From: Vombatus ursinus
Lineage: Eukaryota; Chordata; Mammalia; Diprotodontia; Vombatidae
Direction: 5' to 3'
NCBI RefSeq assembly: GCF_900497805.2
Contig: NW_020954610.1
Coordinates: 33,369,534 to 33,433,533 of the forward strand
DNA length: 64,000 nt
In this document: positions 55,633-64,000 of the stretch, piece by piece
Layout: the number at the start of each line of letters is the position of its first letter
Numbering within the stretch: the stretch's first letter is position 1
Notes under the pieces: generated by a model
What the model saw: the letters and a program-made list of their open reading frames with translations, nothing else
Told to the model about the DNA's origin: nothing
Database searches by the model: none
Translations under genes and position numbers: made by a program

Positions 55633-55699
55633 TTTTTATGAACCATTATTCTATAAAGGTTTTTTTCCCCTACTCTACCCTTTCATTTTCTAATTGTAT

Positions 55700-55910
55700 C
55701 TTATAGATTCAATAGTCTAACCACTTCACTTGACAGATGAGGGAACCGAGCACCAAAAAGATGAAATGGTTTGCCTGCAATCACATAAAGAATAGATAAC
55801 AAAGCCCAGATTTAACTCCAAGGTTTCTTTCTACTTATTACTCTTCCCTAAACCAAGGAACCTGAAATGATTTAAGTATTATTTTGTCTCACATATATAG
55901 TTTTGCAGTA
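55700..55910 (-). mobile_element. CORE-SINE and flank, local duplicate B copy 1
   Basis: A reverse-strand CORE-SINE ('cagatgagggaaccgagcac', 'cctgcaatcacataaagaat') plus about 60 bp beyond its end. Both parts match 57263-57385 continuing at 60443-60530. Confidence 0.65.
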
Positions 55911-56924
55911 ATTTCAGTGCTACTCCTCCACTCATCAAAAATGAATCTAGGTAATTTTTTTTCTAGACTAGATCAAGTCCTATCTGCTTACAGTCTGGTA
56001 GGATTTAAACACAAACAAGATGCTTTGGCTTTTCTTCTTATTTGTAGGAATACATATTTAGGAAGAGTAATGTAAAAGAACCCAGAGACTGATAATAACG
56101 AGGGAACTATGAATGTAAGGAAGAACCGAGATTCCCAATTTGAGGTTTCCCTCTCCAAACTTTTAAGTTTGAACTGTTACCAGTACTTGAGGTGTCACAT
56201 ACAAGAGATGGCAAGAGCATTAGTATAAAATATGTATGTGCTTGATGTTTAAACATCTATAATAGCTAAAAGAATGTGTATTTCTGAAAGTTTTTTTTAA
56301 AAGTCCCACTCTTGACAAGAAGCAGAAATGAATTTTAAATGAATCATGTGTTCAAGCAAGTTCAGATTGAAAATAAACTTGGATAAATGACCTATTATGA
56401 TAAGAATCTGGCTCTAGTTGCAACTCTTAGAAAATGTCACTCTTCTTTCAACATAAGCTTCACTTAGGAGAAGGATACATACAATCCCTCCCTTATGCGG
56501 CAAATCAGCTTTTCTCTCAACCAATGCCATTTTGTAATTTGCAGGTTTGAGATGGATCCAGTTGTTATAACATTGAGGGAAGTCCTTAGGTGATTTTCAA
56601 AGTAAAAAAAGAGTAGGAAAATTTGTTTCATACCCTTAACCTACTAAGAATTTCTGATTTTTAAAAATTCTTAGAATGAGTATTTGTGAGAGCTCTCTAC
56701 TGTTTCAAAAGGGGGTATTTTGCACTGGTGTTTTATTATGTCTTTTTATCATTTCTACATCTTGGGTTAAAAATCACCCAATACTGATTAATGACACCTA
56801 ATATAAATTAATAGCACCCAACCTATGAGAACCAAGTATAGGGAAAAAGAATTCTTTATACTCATAACCCTTTCTTTACGAATATTCCTTTAATATAATT
56901 TTGCTGTTATATAGACAGGACAAG
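55911..56924. other. Unassigned sequence
   Basis: About 1 kb of AT-rich DNA; nothing recognised. Confidence 0.3.
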
Positions 56925-57160
56925 AGTTAGCATGTCATAGAGGATATAGAATTGGCCTGGAATCAGGAGAACCTGGGTTCAACCCCCAACTCTGACACAT
57001 ACATACTAACTATATGGCCTTGGGTAATGTCTCCATGTTCTAGGCAACTCTCTAAGATGATTAGTTGCAGACAATGTGCTGACCTGCACTGATAGAGGGA
57101 GTTTCCTCACTTGGGAGTTCCTTGTACCATAAAATTACAGGTCTATCCCTAGATTTCAGC
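56925..57160 (+). mobile_element. tRNA-derived SINE of the 'aggcaactctctaag' type
   Basis: 'gcatgtcatagaggatatag', 'cctgggttcaacccccaact' (B-box), 'aggcaactctctaagatgat', 'tgcactgatagagggagttt' and 'aaaattacaggtcta'. Confidence 0.8.
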
Positions 57161-57189
57161 ATAGTACAGAAGTTAGATCGTATATTTAG

Positions 57190-57385
57190 GGCTGGAATCA
57201 TGAATCTAGAACTGGAAGGGACCCTAGAGACTGTCTAATTCAATGCCTTTCATCTTACAAGAACTTAAAGATCAAATAGTCTGACTACTTTATTTTACAG
57301 ATGAGGAAATTGAGGAGTAAAGACTTGCCTGCATTCACATAAAGAATAAATAGCAAAGTCCAGATTTGACTTCAAATCTCTTTCT
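57190..57385 (-). mobile_element. MIR3-like CORE-SINE, split by the HAL1-like insertion (continues at 60443)
   Basis: 'gaatctagaactggaaggga', 'ttttacagatgaggaaattg' and 'gtccagatttgacttcaaat'. The head continues at 60443 after the insertion. It is duplicate B copy 2. Confidence 0.7.
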
Positions 57386-57390
57386 TTTTT

Positions 57391-57479
57391 TCCCCAGAGG
57401 AAACATTGTTTCTTTATTGTTGTTTGTTTGTTTGTTTTTTGAAGTGCCTTTTTTTTAAATTTTGGAATAGGTATGACTT
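57391..57479 (-). other. Probable 3'-transduced segment
   Basis: On the minus strand, after the element's own A-rich end (about 57480-57500), about 89 bp of foreign sequence follows. It contains AATAAA (reverse complement at 57413-57418) about 22 bases before the terminal A-run at 57386-57390, all inside the target-site duplication. This is the standard signature of read-through to a downstream polyadenylation site. Confidence 0.6.
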
Positions 57480-58316
57480 TATTATTATTATTTTTTTTTA
57501 GTTTTCAACATTTACTTCCACAAGATTTTGAGTTCCAAATTTTCACCCCATCTCATCCCTCTCCCCACCCCAAGATGACATGCATTCTGAATATCCTTTC
57601 CCCTAGTCTGCCCTCCCTTCTATCTCTCCCCCCCTTCTCTTATCCCCTTCCCCTTATACTTCCCTGTAGGGCAGGATAGATTTCTGTACCCCATTTCCTG
57701 TATTTCTTATTTCCAAGTTGCATGTGAAAATATTTTTTTAAACATGTGTTTTTAAAATTTTGGGTTCCAAATTTTCTCCCTTTCTCCCTCCCCACTCACC
57801 CTCATTGAAAAGGCAAGCAACTCAATATAGGTTATACATGTGCAGCTATGCAAAATGCTTCCATAATAGTCATGCTGTGAAAAACTAACTCTATTTCCCT
57901 TAATCCTATTCTGCCCCCCATTTATTCTATTCTTTCTTTTGACCCTGTCCCTCCTCAGAAGTATTTGCTTCTGATTACCCCCTTTCCCAATCTGCCTTCC
58001 TCTCTGTTATTCCCCTGCTCTCTTGTCCCCTTCTACCCCTATTTTCCTATAGGGTGAGACAGATTTCCATACCCCAAAATTGAGTGTGTATGATATTCCC
58101 TCCTTAAGCCAAATCCTATGAGAATAAGATTCACTCATTCCTTCTCACCTTCCCCTGTTTCCCCTCCACTGTAAGAGCCTTTTTTTCTGTGTTTTTTTTG
58201 GTGAGATAATTTACCCCATTCTACCTCTCCCTTTCTCCTTCTCCCAGTATAATCCTCTCTCACTCCTTAACTTTATTCTCCAGATACAGCCCCTTCATCT
58301 TCAACTCACCCTGTGC

Positions 58317-58362
58317 CCTCTATCTATCTATCTATATCTATTGATCTATCTATCTATCTATG
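58317..58362. repeat. (CTAT)n tetranucleotide repeat
   Basis: Imperfect CTAT units in the spacer of the HAL1-like element, homologous to the AGAT run at 1-47. Confidence 0.9.
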
Positions 58363-58629
58363 TATATACACGCATATAATTTTTTCCCTCCAACTACCCT
58401 AATACTGACAAAGGTCTCATGAGTTATAAATATCATCTTTCCATGCAGGAATGTAAACAGTTCAACCTTAGTAAGTCTCTTATGATTTCTCTTTCCTGTT
58501 TATCCCTTCATGTTCCACTTGAATTTTGTATTTGAAAGTCAAATTTTCTATTCAGTTCTGGTCTTTTCATCCAGAATGCTTGAAAGTACTCTATTTCACT
58601 GGATGACCATTTTTTTCCCCTGAAGGATT

Positions 58630-59591
58630 ATACTCAGTTTTGCTGGGTAGGTGATTCTAGGTTGTAATCTTATCTCCTTTGCCCTCCGGAATATTATATT
58701 CCATGCCCTGCGGTCCCTTAATGTAGAAGCTGTTAAATCTTGTGTTATCCTGATTGTGTTTCCACAATACTTGAATTGTTTCTTTCTGGCTATTGTAATA
58801 TTTTCTCCTTGACCTAGGAAGTCTAGAATTTGGCTACAATATTCCTAGGAGTTTTCCTTTGGGAACCTCTTTCAGGAGGAGATCAGTGGATTCTTTCAAT
58901 TTCTATTTTGCCCACTGGTTCTAAAATATCAGGGCAGTTTTCCTTTATAACTTCTTGAAAGATGATGTCTAGGCTCTTTTTTTTGATCATGGCTTTCAGA
59001 TAGTCCGACAATTTTAAAATTCTCTCTCCTGGATCTATTTTCCAGGTCAGTTGTTTTTCCAATGAGATATTTCACATTGTTTTCTACGTTTTCATTCTTT
59101 TGGATTTGTTTTACAGTGTCTTGATTTTTCATAAAGTCACTAGCTTCCAATTGCTCTATTCTAATTTTTAAGGAAATATTTTCTTCAGTAAGCTTTTGGA
59201 CTTCCTTTTCCATTTGGCCAATTTTGCTTTTTAGGGCATTCTTCTCCTCATTGGCTTTTTGGACCTCTTTTGCCATTTGGGTTAGTCTATTTTTTAAGGT
59301 GTTATTTTCTTCAGTATTTTTTTGGGTCTCCTTTAGCAAACTTTTGACTAGTTTTTCATGATTTTCTTGCATCACTCTCATTTCTCTTCCCAGTTTTTCC
59401 TCTGCTTCTCTTACTTGCTTCTCAAAATCCCTTTTGAGTTCTTCCAAGGCCTGGGACTGATTCACATTTTTCTTGGAGGCTTTGGATGTAGGAGCTTTAA
59501 CTTTGTTGTCTTCTTCTGGTTGTATGTTTTGATCTTTTTTGTCACCAAAGTAAGATAATACAGTCTGACTCTTTTTGCACTGCTTACTCAT
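58630..59591 (-). pseudogene. ORF1 of the HAL1-like element, lightly broken
   Basis: The start at 59591 reads MSKQCKKSQTVLSYFGDKKD. A long coiled coil follows with repeated EKLGREMRVMQENHEKL-type heptads and LTEENISLKIRIEQLEASD, then the RRM start DLENRSRRENFKIVGLSES. The open frame (224 codons from an in-frame upstream ATG at 59603) ends just after a run of eight A on the coding strand (58977-58984), where a single frameshift occurs. Beyond it the other frame reads SLDIIFQEVIKENCPDILEP before stops in the C-terminal domain. It probably makes no functional protein. Confidence 0.8.
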
Positions 59592-60442
59592 GATCTCGGC
59601 CAATTACTTGAGTTTTAAACTCTTTGTTAAGTTAAGAGTCTGCTTCCAATGTGGAGAATGTACTGTCCTGAGCTTTGGGGTTTATACAGCTGTTTTCAGA
59701 GCTACTTCCAGGGACCTGTAAATTTTCAGTTTTTCCAAGGTGGTACGATAAGGAGCGAGGTGTTTACTCCTTTCCTGGCCTGTACTCTGGTCTATGAGTG
59801 ACCACAAGCACTCTTTTCTGTCTTGGAACTGTGAGGAAGATTTCCTGTCCACCACCATTATAAGGTCCACCACACCAGTGCTCCTCCTTGCCCCAGGACT
59901 GCCACCCAGAACTGTGACCTAAATCCAAGCACAGGCAAAGAAAGAGATTCCTGCCTCAGCACTGGCAAAGAGTTCCCTGCAATACCCCTCTGATCAGGCA
60001 CCTGATTCCCCTTCATTCTGTGGTCCAGAAGCTCAGGAGGCAGCTGCCGCCCCGGGGCCGCGCTTGGGAACTGGGACTGAAACCTAGCTTTTCTCTCACC
60101 GCCGAAACAGACTTTTCCCACTGACCTTCTAAGTTGTCTTTGGTGTTCCTGGGTTGAGAGGTCTGGAAACTGCCACAGCTGCCCGCGATTCAGTCCTCTG
60201 AGGCCTGCTTCAGGTTTGCTGCAACCTGCGTACCCGTGCCGCACTGCGCTCCTCTCCCGTGCGATATACCTTTCTGATCAACCATCCAGGTGGTTTTGGG
60301 CTGGAAATTTGTTTCACTCTGTCTTTTTGTGGGTTCTGCTGCTTTAGAATTTGTTTAAAGCCATTTTTTATAGATATTTGGAGAGGTTTGGGGGAGAGCT
60401 CAAGCAAGTCACTGCTTTCACTCCACCATCTTGGCTCCCTTT
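59592..60442 (-). promoter_or_regulatory. HAL1-like 5'UTR, CpG-rich (presumed internal promoter)
   Basis: It is the most CpG-dense segment of the window, with clusters such as 'gcggccccggggcggc' (minus strand, near 60050) and several CpGs at 60180-60270. CpG survival argues for a recent insertion. Promoter role is inferred from the L1 family. Confidence 0.55.
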
Positions 60443-60540
60443 AAATCTCTTTCTACCTATACCATATCATTCCTTCCTAAACTGAGGAAATTGAATTGAT
60501 TAAAATACTATTTTGTTTCATGTATGCAGTTTTTCATTTA
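60443..60540 (-). mobile_element. MIR3-like CORE-SINE head and flank (continuation of 57190-57385)
   Basis: 'ttctacctataccatatcat' continues the SINE. The next 60 bp ('actattttgtttcatgtatg') match 55860-55910. Confidence 0.6.
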
Positions 60541-60794
60541 AAATGACTTTATTGATGTCTTTGTCCTTTTGAAAAAAATATTCTCAATCCCAATGTTACA
60601 AGTATCAAAATGTCTAAATGCATCACATTGAAAATAAGATTGTATACATAATTTAGAGATAAAACAAAACATTACTGAAATTTCACATTTTAGACAGTTC
60701 ATTATAAGCTGGTTGAGATTCTCAGGTTGTCTCGCCATCAGCTTCTTATAACTATATTTCATTAGTGGAAAGAGAGTAAATGAATAGATGAATG

Positions 60795-60950
60795 AATGAA
60801 AAAAGCATTTACTAAGCACTTATCATATTCAAAATATTTTGCTAAGCATTGAGGATATGCCTAGAGAAGAAAGACAGTCCATGTTCTTAAGGAGGTAACA
60901 TTTTAATGGGGGAAACAACATACATGGGAGGCTTTAGCAGCTGGTAAGTT
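60795..60950 (-). mobile_element. L2 3' end
   Basis: 'gaatgaatgaaaaaagcatt', 'tactaagcacttatcatatt', 'gaaagacagtccatgttctt' and 'gtaacattttaatgggggaa'. Confidence 0.7.
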
Positions 60951-61034
60951 GAAAAGGTCTCATGGTCCATGGGATGCAGTGGCAAAGCAGATGGTAATCC
61001 ATTGTCACAATAGATCAATTTATTCTACCCAGGA

Positions 61035-62055
61035 ATGGAGAAGATCACAGAAAATAACGTGTCATTGGGAAAAATATTTACAACAAGTTTCTCTAAGTCT
61101 CGTGTACAAGATATGCAAAGAACTGATTCAAATTTATAAGAATTAATCCCCAATTAAATTCTCCAGTTAAATAAATGATCAAATGATATGAACAGGAAGA
61201 AATACAAGCTATCAACAAATGTGAACATTTTTTTTCCAAATTACTGGTAATTAGAGAAATGCAAATTAAAGTAGCCCTGAGGCCCCCTATCACATGCAAT
61301 AGATTGATAAAGAGACAACAAAAAGAAAAATGACAAATGCTGACTGGGTACAAGAAAAGAGGCACATTAGCACATGATGCAATTAATATAATATAGCTAA
61401 TATTCTCAGTGGAGCTGTGAATTGAAAACCACTTTGGAACTAAACTGTGCATACTCTTTAACCTGGTAATATCACTACTAGATCTGTACCTCAAAGATAT
61501 TAAAGAAGAAAAACATCATATGAACAAAAATATTATAGCAGTTCTTTTTGCAGTATCAAAAAAATTAAGGGGGGATCATCTCTTATTGTGGAATAGCCTA
61601 ATGAAATTATGGCATATGAATATAATTGGATTATTATTGCACCATAAAAATTATGACATGGAAAGTTTCAGAGAAACCTGAGAAGATACGTTTGTACTGA
61701 TGCAGAGTGAAGTGGGAAGAACCAGGAGAACAATTTATACAATAAAAACAATATTATAAAGAAAACAAAACTTTAAAAGATTTTAGAACTTTTATCAGTG
61801 TAATGATAGAACACTATTCCAGAAGGAGAAAGATGAAGCATGCTATCTACTTCCTGACTGAAAAGTGATGGATTCAAAATATAGACTGAGATATACATTT
61901 TTGGAAATGATCAATGAAGGAAATTGCTATGTTTGTTTGTTAAAAGGATTTTCTTTTTTGTTATTGTTCAATTAGGGTGGGGGGGTAGGAATAGAATGGA
62001 GAGAAAATGCTTGAAGGAAAAAAAATCTCATTCCCCAATAACCCCCCCACTCTAC
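61035..62055 (+). mobile_element. L1 3' end, about 1 kb
   Basis: The ORF2 C-terminal part starts near 'cattgggaaaaatatttaca' (LVYKICKELIQIYKN at 61100-61146) and runs through 'ggagctgtgaattgaaaacc' and 'aactaaactgtgcatactct' to 'aaccaggagaacaatttata'. The 3'UTR follows to an A-rich and C-run end near 62055. It is 5' truncated and broken by many stops. Confidence 0.75.
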
Positions 62056-63754
62056 AAAAGAAGAACTTTCACTTATGACAAAAAAGTTTAGTTAAGTACC
62101 ACCTTTACCATGTCTGAAAACTTATGCTTCATTCCACACATTTGACCTGCTACCTCTCTACTTATAGGAGGACTGTATATTCCTTCATGGTGCAGTTGAA
62201 AGAGAACTAGATTTTCAAATCTAAATCTTGTAGAATCAAGATTGGTCACAATGCATTGATCTGAACTTTGATACCTTTTAGCATAGTTTTCTTTTATGTT
62301 ATTTTAGTCACTGTATATTTTTTTTATTCTGTTTCCTTTGCTCTTATGCAATTTTTCATGGCCACCCTCTTGGATTTTCAAAAGACTAGGCTACAGAGAT
62401 AACCTGTGCTTGCTTGCTTTTAGAGGATCCCCAAGGACCAAAACCAAATAAGTAAATAAAATCAATGAACTTCTAAACCCCTTGCAAGGTTAACTCTTAT
62501 CAACATAAATAATTACTTAAACTGAAAACAAGGAGTTGACTAGAAGTCCTCTGATCAAAAAGATAATACCAGTTTTATTAAGCATATTTCAAATCACTCT
62601 AGTATAGAACTTTATTCTATTAATACTAATATTGTTGGCATTTGAGTTCTGTCTGAAAGGAGAACTTCTTATGTTTCTTCCAGTTAGTAAATTCTTGTGG
62701 ATGACTTCTGGAGCTTGCTTACATGAAACTAATTAAACTTCCCAGTTCTTTAGAATGAAAACTCTCAAGGAAATGGGGATACTTAATACATATGTGTTTT
62801 AAAACAAGCATACCAAGATCATATGAAATTGGAAGTCTATTTAATTAAATTTTTCTAAAGGCCATGTGCATGTATGTATGTAGGGGTGGGAGTGGATGTG
62901 AGTGAATATATGTGGGGGGGGTGGGGGGAGTATTATATACACATTGGCAAAAGCAAAAAGTACCTTGAAGAGATCATTAAATATTTTTCAGTGGGAACAT
63001 ACCTCTAAAATTATAAAAGAAGATAATGGACCTTGTGATTTTATATTCAAATTTCCAGAATATGTACAACTTATTAGGAATATATGAGGGAAAGTCAAGA
63101 TGAATTTGAGGAGAGCCTATATAATCACTAAATCCACATATTCTGCATATTTGAGCTTTTGAAAAGGAATGGATAGTCTCAATGTCTCATATCTTCTAAC
63201 TGTTCTTAAAAGGATTATCAAAAATATTTTTTTGTGATGGGTGTACAAGTTCCCATTCCATCACCACCATCACCACCTCCACCCAGCTCTTTTATCTGCT
63301 ACCATCACTATCCCCCAGTCCACTGCAGGTCAGATTAGGAAGTGTGGGAAAGGAGGTGAAAACTGGAAGTGGAGGTGGGCAATGCCTTTTGAATTATTGG
63401 ATATCTTTAATATAGCATAAATTTTATGGTCCAAGACCCCTTAGGCTGATAAATTAGACATACTGGTATAGGCATACTAGTAGGTACTAAGACCATTTTG
63501 TAAGAATTATAAAAAGGCAGACTTTGGTTCAACATAAGAAACATTTTCCCAAACCAGACTTGTCCAAAATTAGGATGATCTGCCTTAAAGAGGAGAGATT
63601 TCCTATTACTAAAAGTTTTTAATGCTGGATGATCACTTATTGGAGACCTAAAGGGCATTCATCATTTTGTGGGTTTGTATTCCCTGATGTTCTATCCAGC
63701 TTGAAAGCACAATAATTGTTAATATTTCAAAGCTATTATTTAAGAATCCTCTTT
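62056..63754. other. Unassigned sequence, no gene recognised
   Basis: About 1.7 kb. A TG/G-rich tract lies at 62865-62935 and a CAC/CCA-rich patch near 63256-63285. No repeat family or coding domain is recognised. Confidence 0.3.
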
Positions 63755-63910
63755 GCACACAGTATTATACAATGGAAAGAGAACCAGGTTTGGTATAAGA
63801 AGACCTAGATTTGAGTTTCAGATGTACCACTTTTTTTTTGTAATGAAAACCATTTAACTTCTCTGAACTTCAGTTTTCCCATCCATCAAATGGGAAAAAT
63901 GAGAGATGAT
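63755..63910 (+). mobile_element. CORE-SINE
   Basis: 'agtattatacaatggaaaga', 'gaagacctagatttgagttt', 'acttctctgaacttcagttt' and 'cccatccatcaaatgggaa'. Confidence 0.7.
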
Positions 63911-63914
63911 ATTT

Positions 63915-64000
63915 TTACAACATTTGAAGGTTTACAAGTCATTTTACATAACAGTATTCCATTTAATTATCACAACCACTCTGTGAGGTAGTACAACAGA
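63915..64000 (-). mobile_element. MIR/CORE-SINE tail, cut by window end
   Basis: 'acaagtcattttacataaca', 'atttaattatcacaaccact' and 'ctgtgaggtagtac' are the reverse-strand tail and start of the CORE. The rest lies outside the window. Confidence 0.7.

Larger units (their letters stand above)
57386..60442 (-). mobile_element. HAL1-like half-L1, full length, with perfect target-site duplication
   Basis: The duplication 'aaatctctttct' at 57374-57385 and 60443-60454 is perfect. On the minus strand: CpG-rich 5'UTR (60442-59592) starting 'ggagccaagatggtggag', ORF1 (59591 to about 58630), GA-rich spacer with a tetranucleotide repeat (58317-58362), 3'UTR to about 57480, then extra sequence (57479-57391) and a terminal A-run. 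There is no ORF2. It is a relative of the L1s at 2317 and 33637 by 5' end, ORF1 and spacer. It would have needed an L1 enzyme in trans. Confidence 0.85.

Noticed and set aside
59990-60270. Host CpG island promoter
   Set aside because: The CpGs belong to the 5'UTR of the HAL1-like element bounded by its target-site duplication.
61093-61494. 133-codon open frame on the minus strand
   Set aside because: Antisense to the L1 ORF2 C-terminal relic.

Overview
This window looks like non-coding, repeat-rich DNA from a marsupial. It is AT-rich and CpG-poor, and most of it is interspersed repeats of metatherian type. These are tRNA-derived 'WSINE-like' SINEs, CORE-SINEs with either a MIR-type tail or an RTE/BovB-derived tail, L2 and L3/CR1 relics, an RTE relic, hAT-like non-autonomous DNA transposons, and several L1 and half-L1 (HAL1-like) copies. 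The WSINE-like type is one I associate with Australian marsupials, so an australidelphian source is my best guess. All family names are from memory; no database search was possible. I found no host protein-coding exon, structural RNA gene, CRISPR array or prokaryotic feature that I could support. The longest open frames are 229, 224, 135, 133 and 130 codons. The first two are L1 ORF1 remnants. The rest are either antisense to repeats or lack any recognisable family.

Layout. 1-840: 3' part of a HAL1-like element. 0.9-1.4 kb: L3/CR1 relic. 1.6-2.3 kb: nested CORE-SINEs and an L2 3' end. 2.3-7.9 kb: one long L1, inserted into that L2, with ORF1, the endonuclease and the ORF2 C-terminus but no reverse-transcriptase domain. 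It carries an inverted copy of its own 5' end and younger insertions. 7.9-13.6 kb: CORE-SINEs, L2 ends, an hAT-like element broken by an L1 fragment, and a repeat-poor stretch at 10.64-11.99 kb. 13.6-15.0 kb: repeat-poor. 15-16.8 kb: L2, then unassigned DNA. 16.8-19.1 kb: three L1 fragments. 20.5-21.8 kb: RTE reverse-transcriptase relic. 22-33.5 kb: L2, L1, L3 and many SINEs, with microsatellites. 33.6-37.4 kb: a second L1 without reverse transcriptase, minus strand. 37.5-42.7 kb: old L2/MIR relics and repeat-poor DNA. 42.9-46.0 kb: a third L1-derived copy without reverse transcriptase, minus strand, bounded by a target-site duplication. 46-57 kb: scattered SINEs, two hAT-like or RTE-like nested insertions, and a repeat-free CpG-bearing patch at 54.4-54.9 kb. 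57.4-60.4 kb: the youngest-looking element, an ORF1-only HAL1-like copy on the minus strand with a perfect 12-bp target-site duplication and a probable 3' transduction. 61-62 kb: an L1 3' end. 62-64 kb: mostly unassigned, with two SINE relics at the edge.

There is no pathway here. What can be read is a stratigraphy. L2, L3 and MIR-type relics form the floor. L1, HAL1-like and RTE copies are inserted in them. WSINE-like SINEs with clear target-site duplications lie on top. The most unusual structure is the L1 at 2.3-7.9 kb, which contains a roughly 370-bp inverted copy of its own 5' end. The other notable pattern is that all three L1-type copies that still contain both ORF1 and ORF2 sequence have lost the reverse-transcriptase domain.
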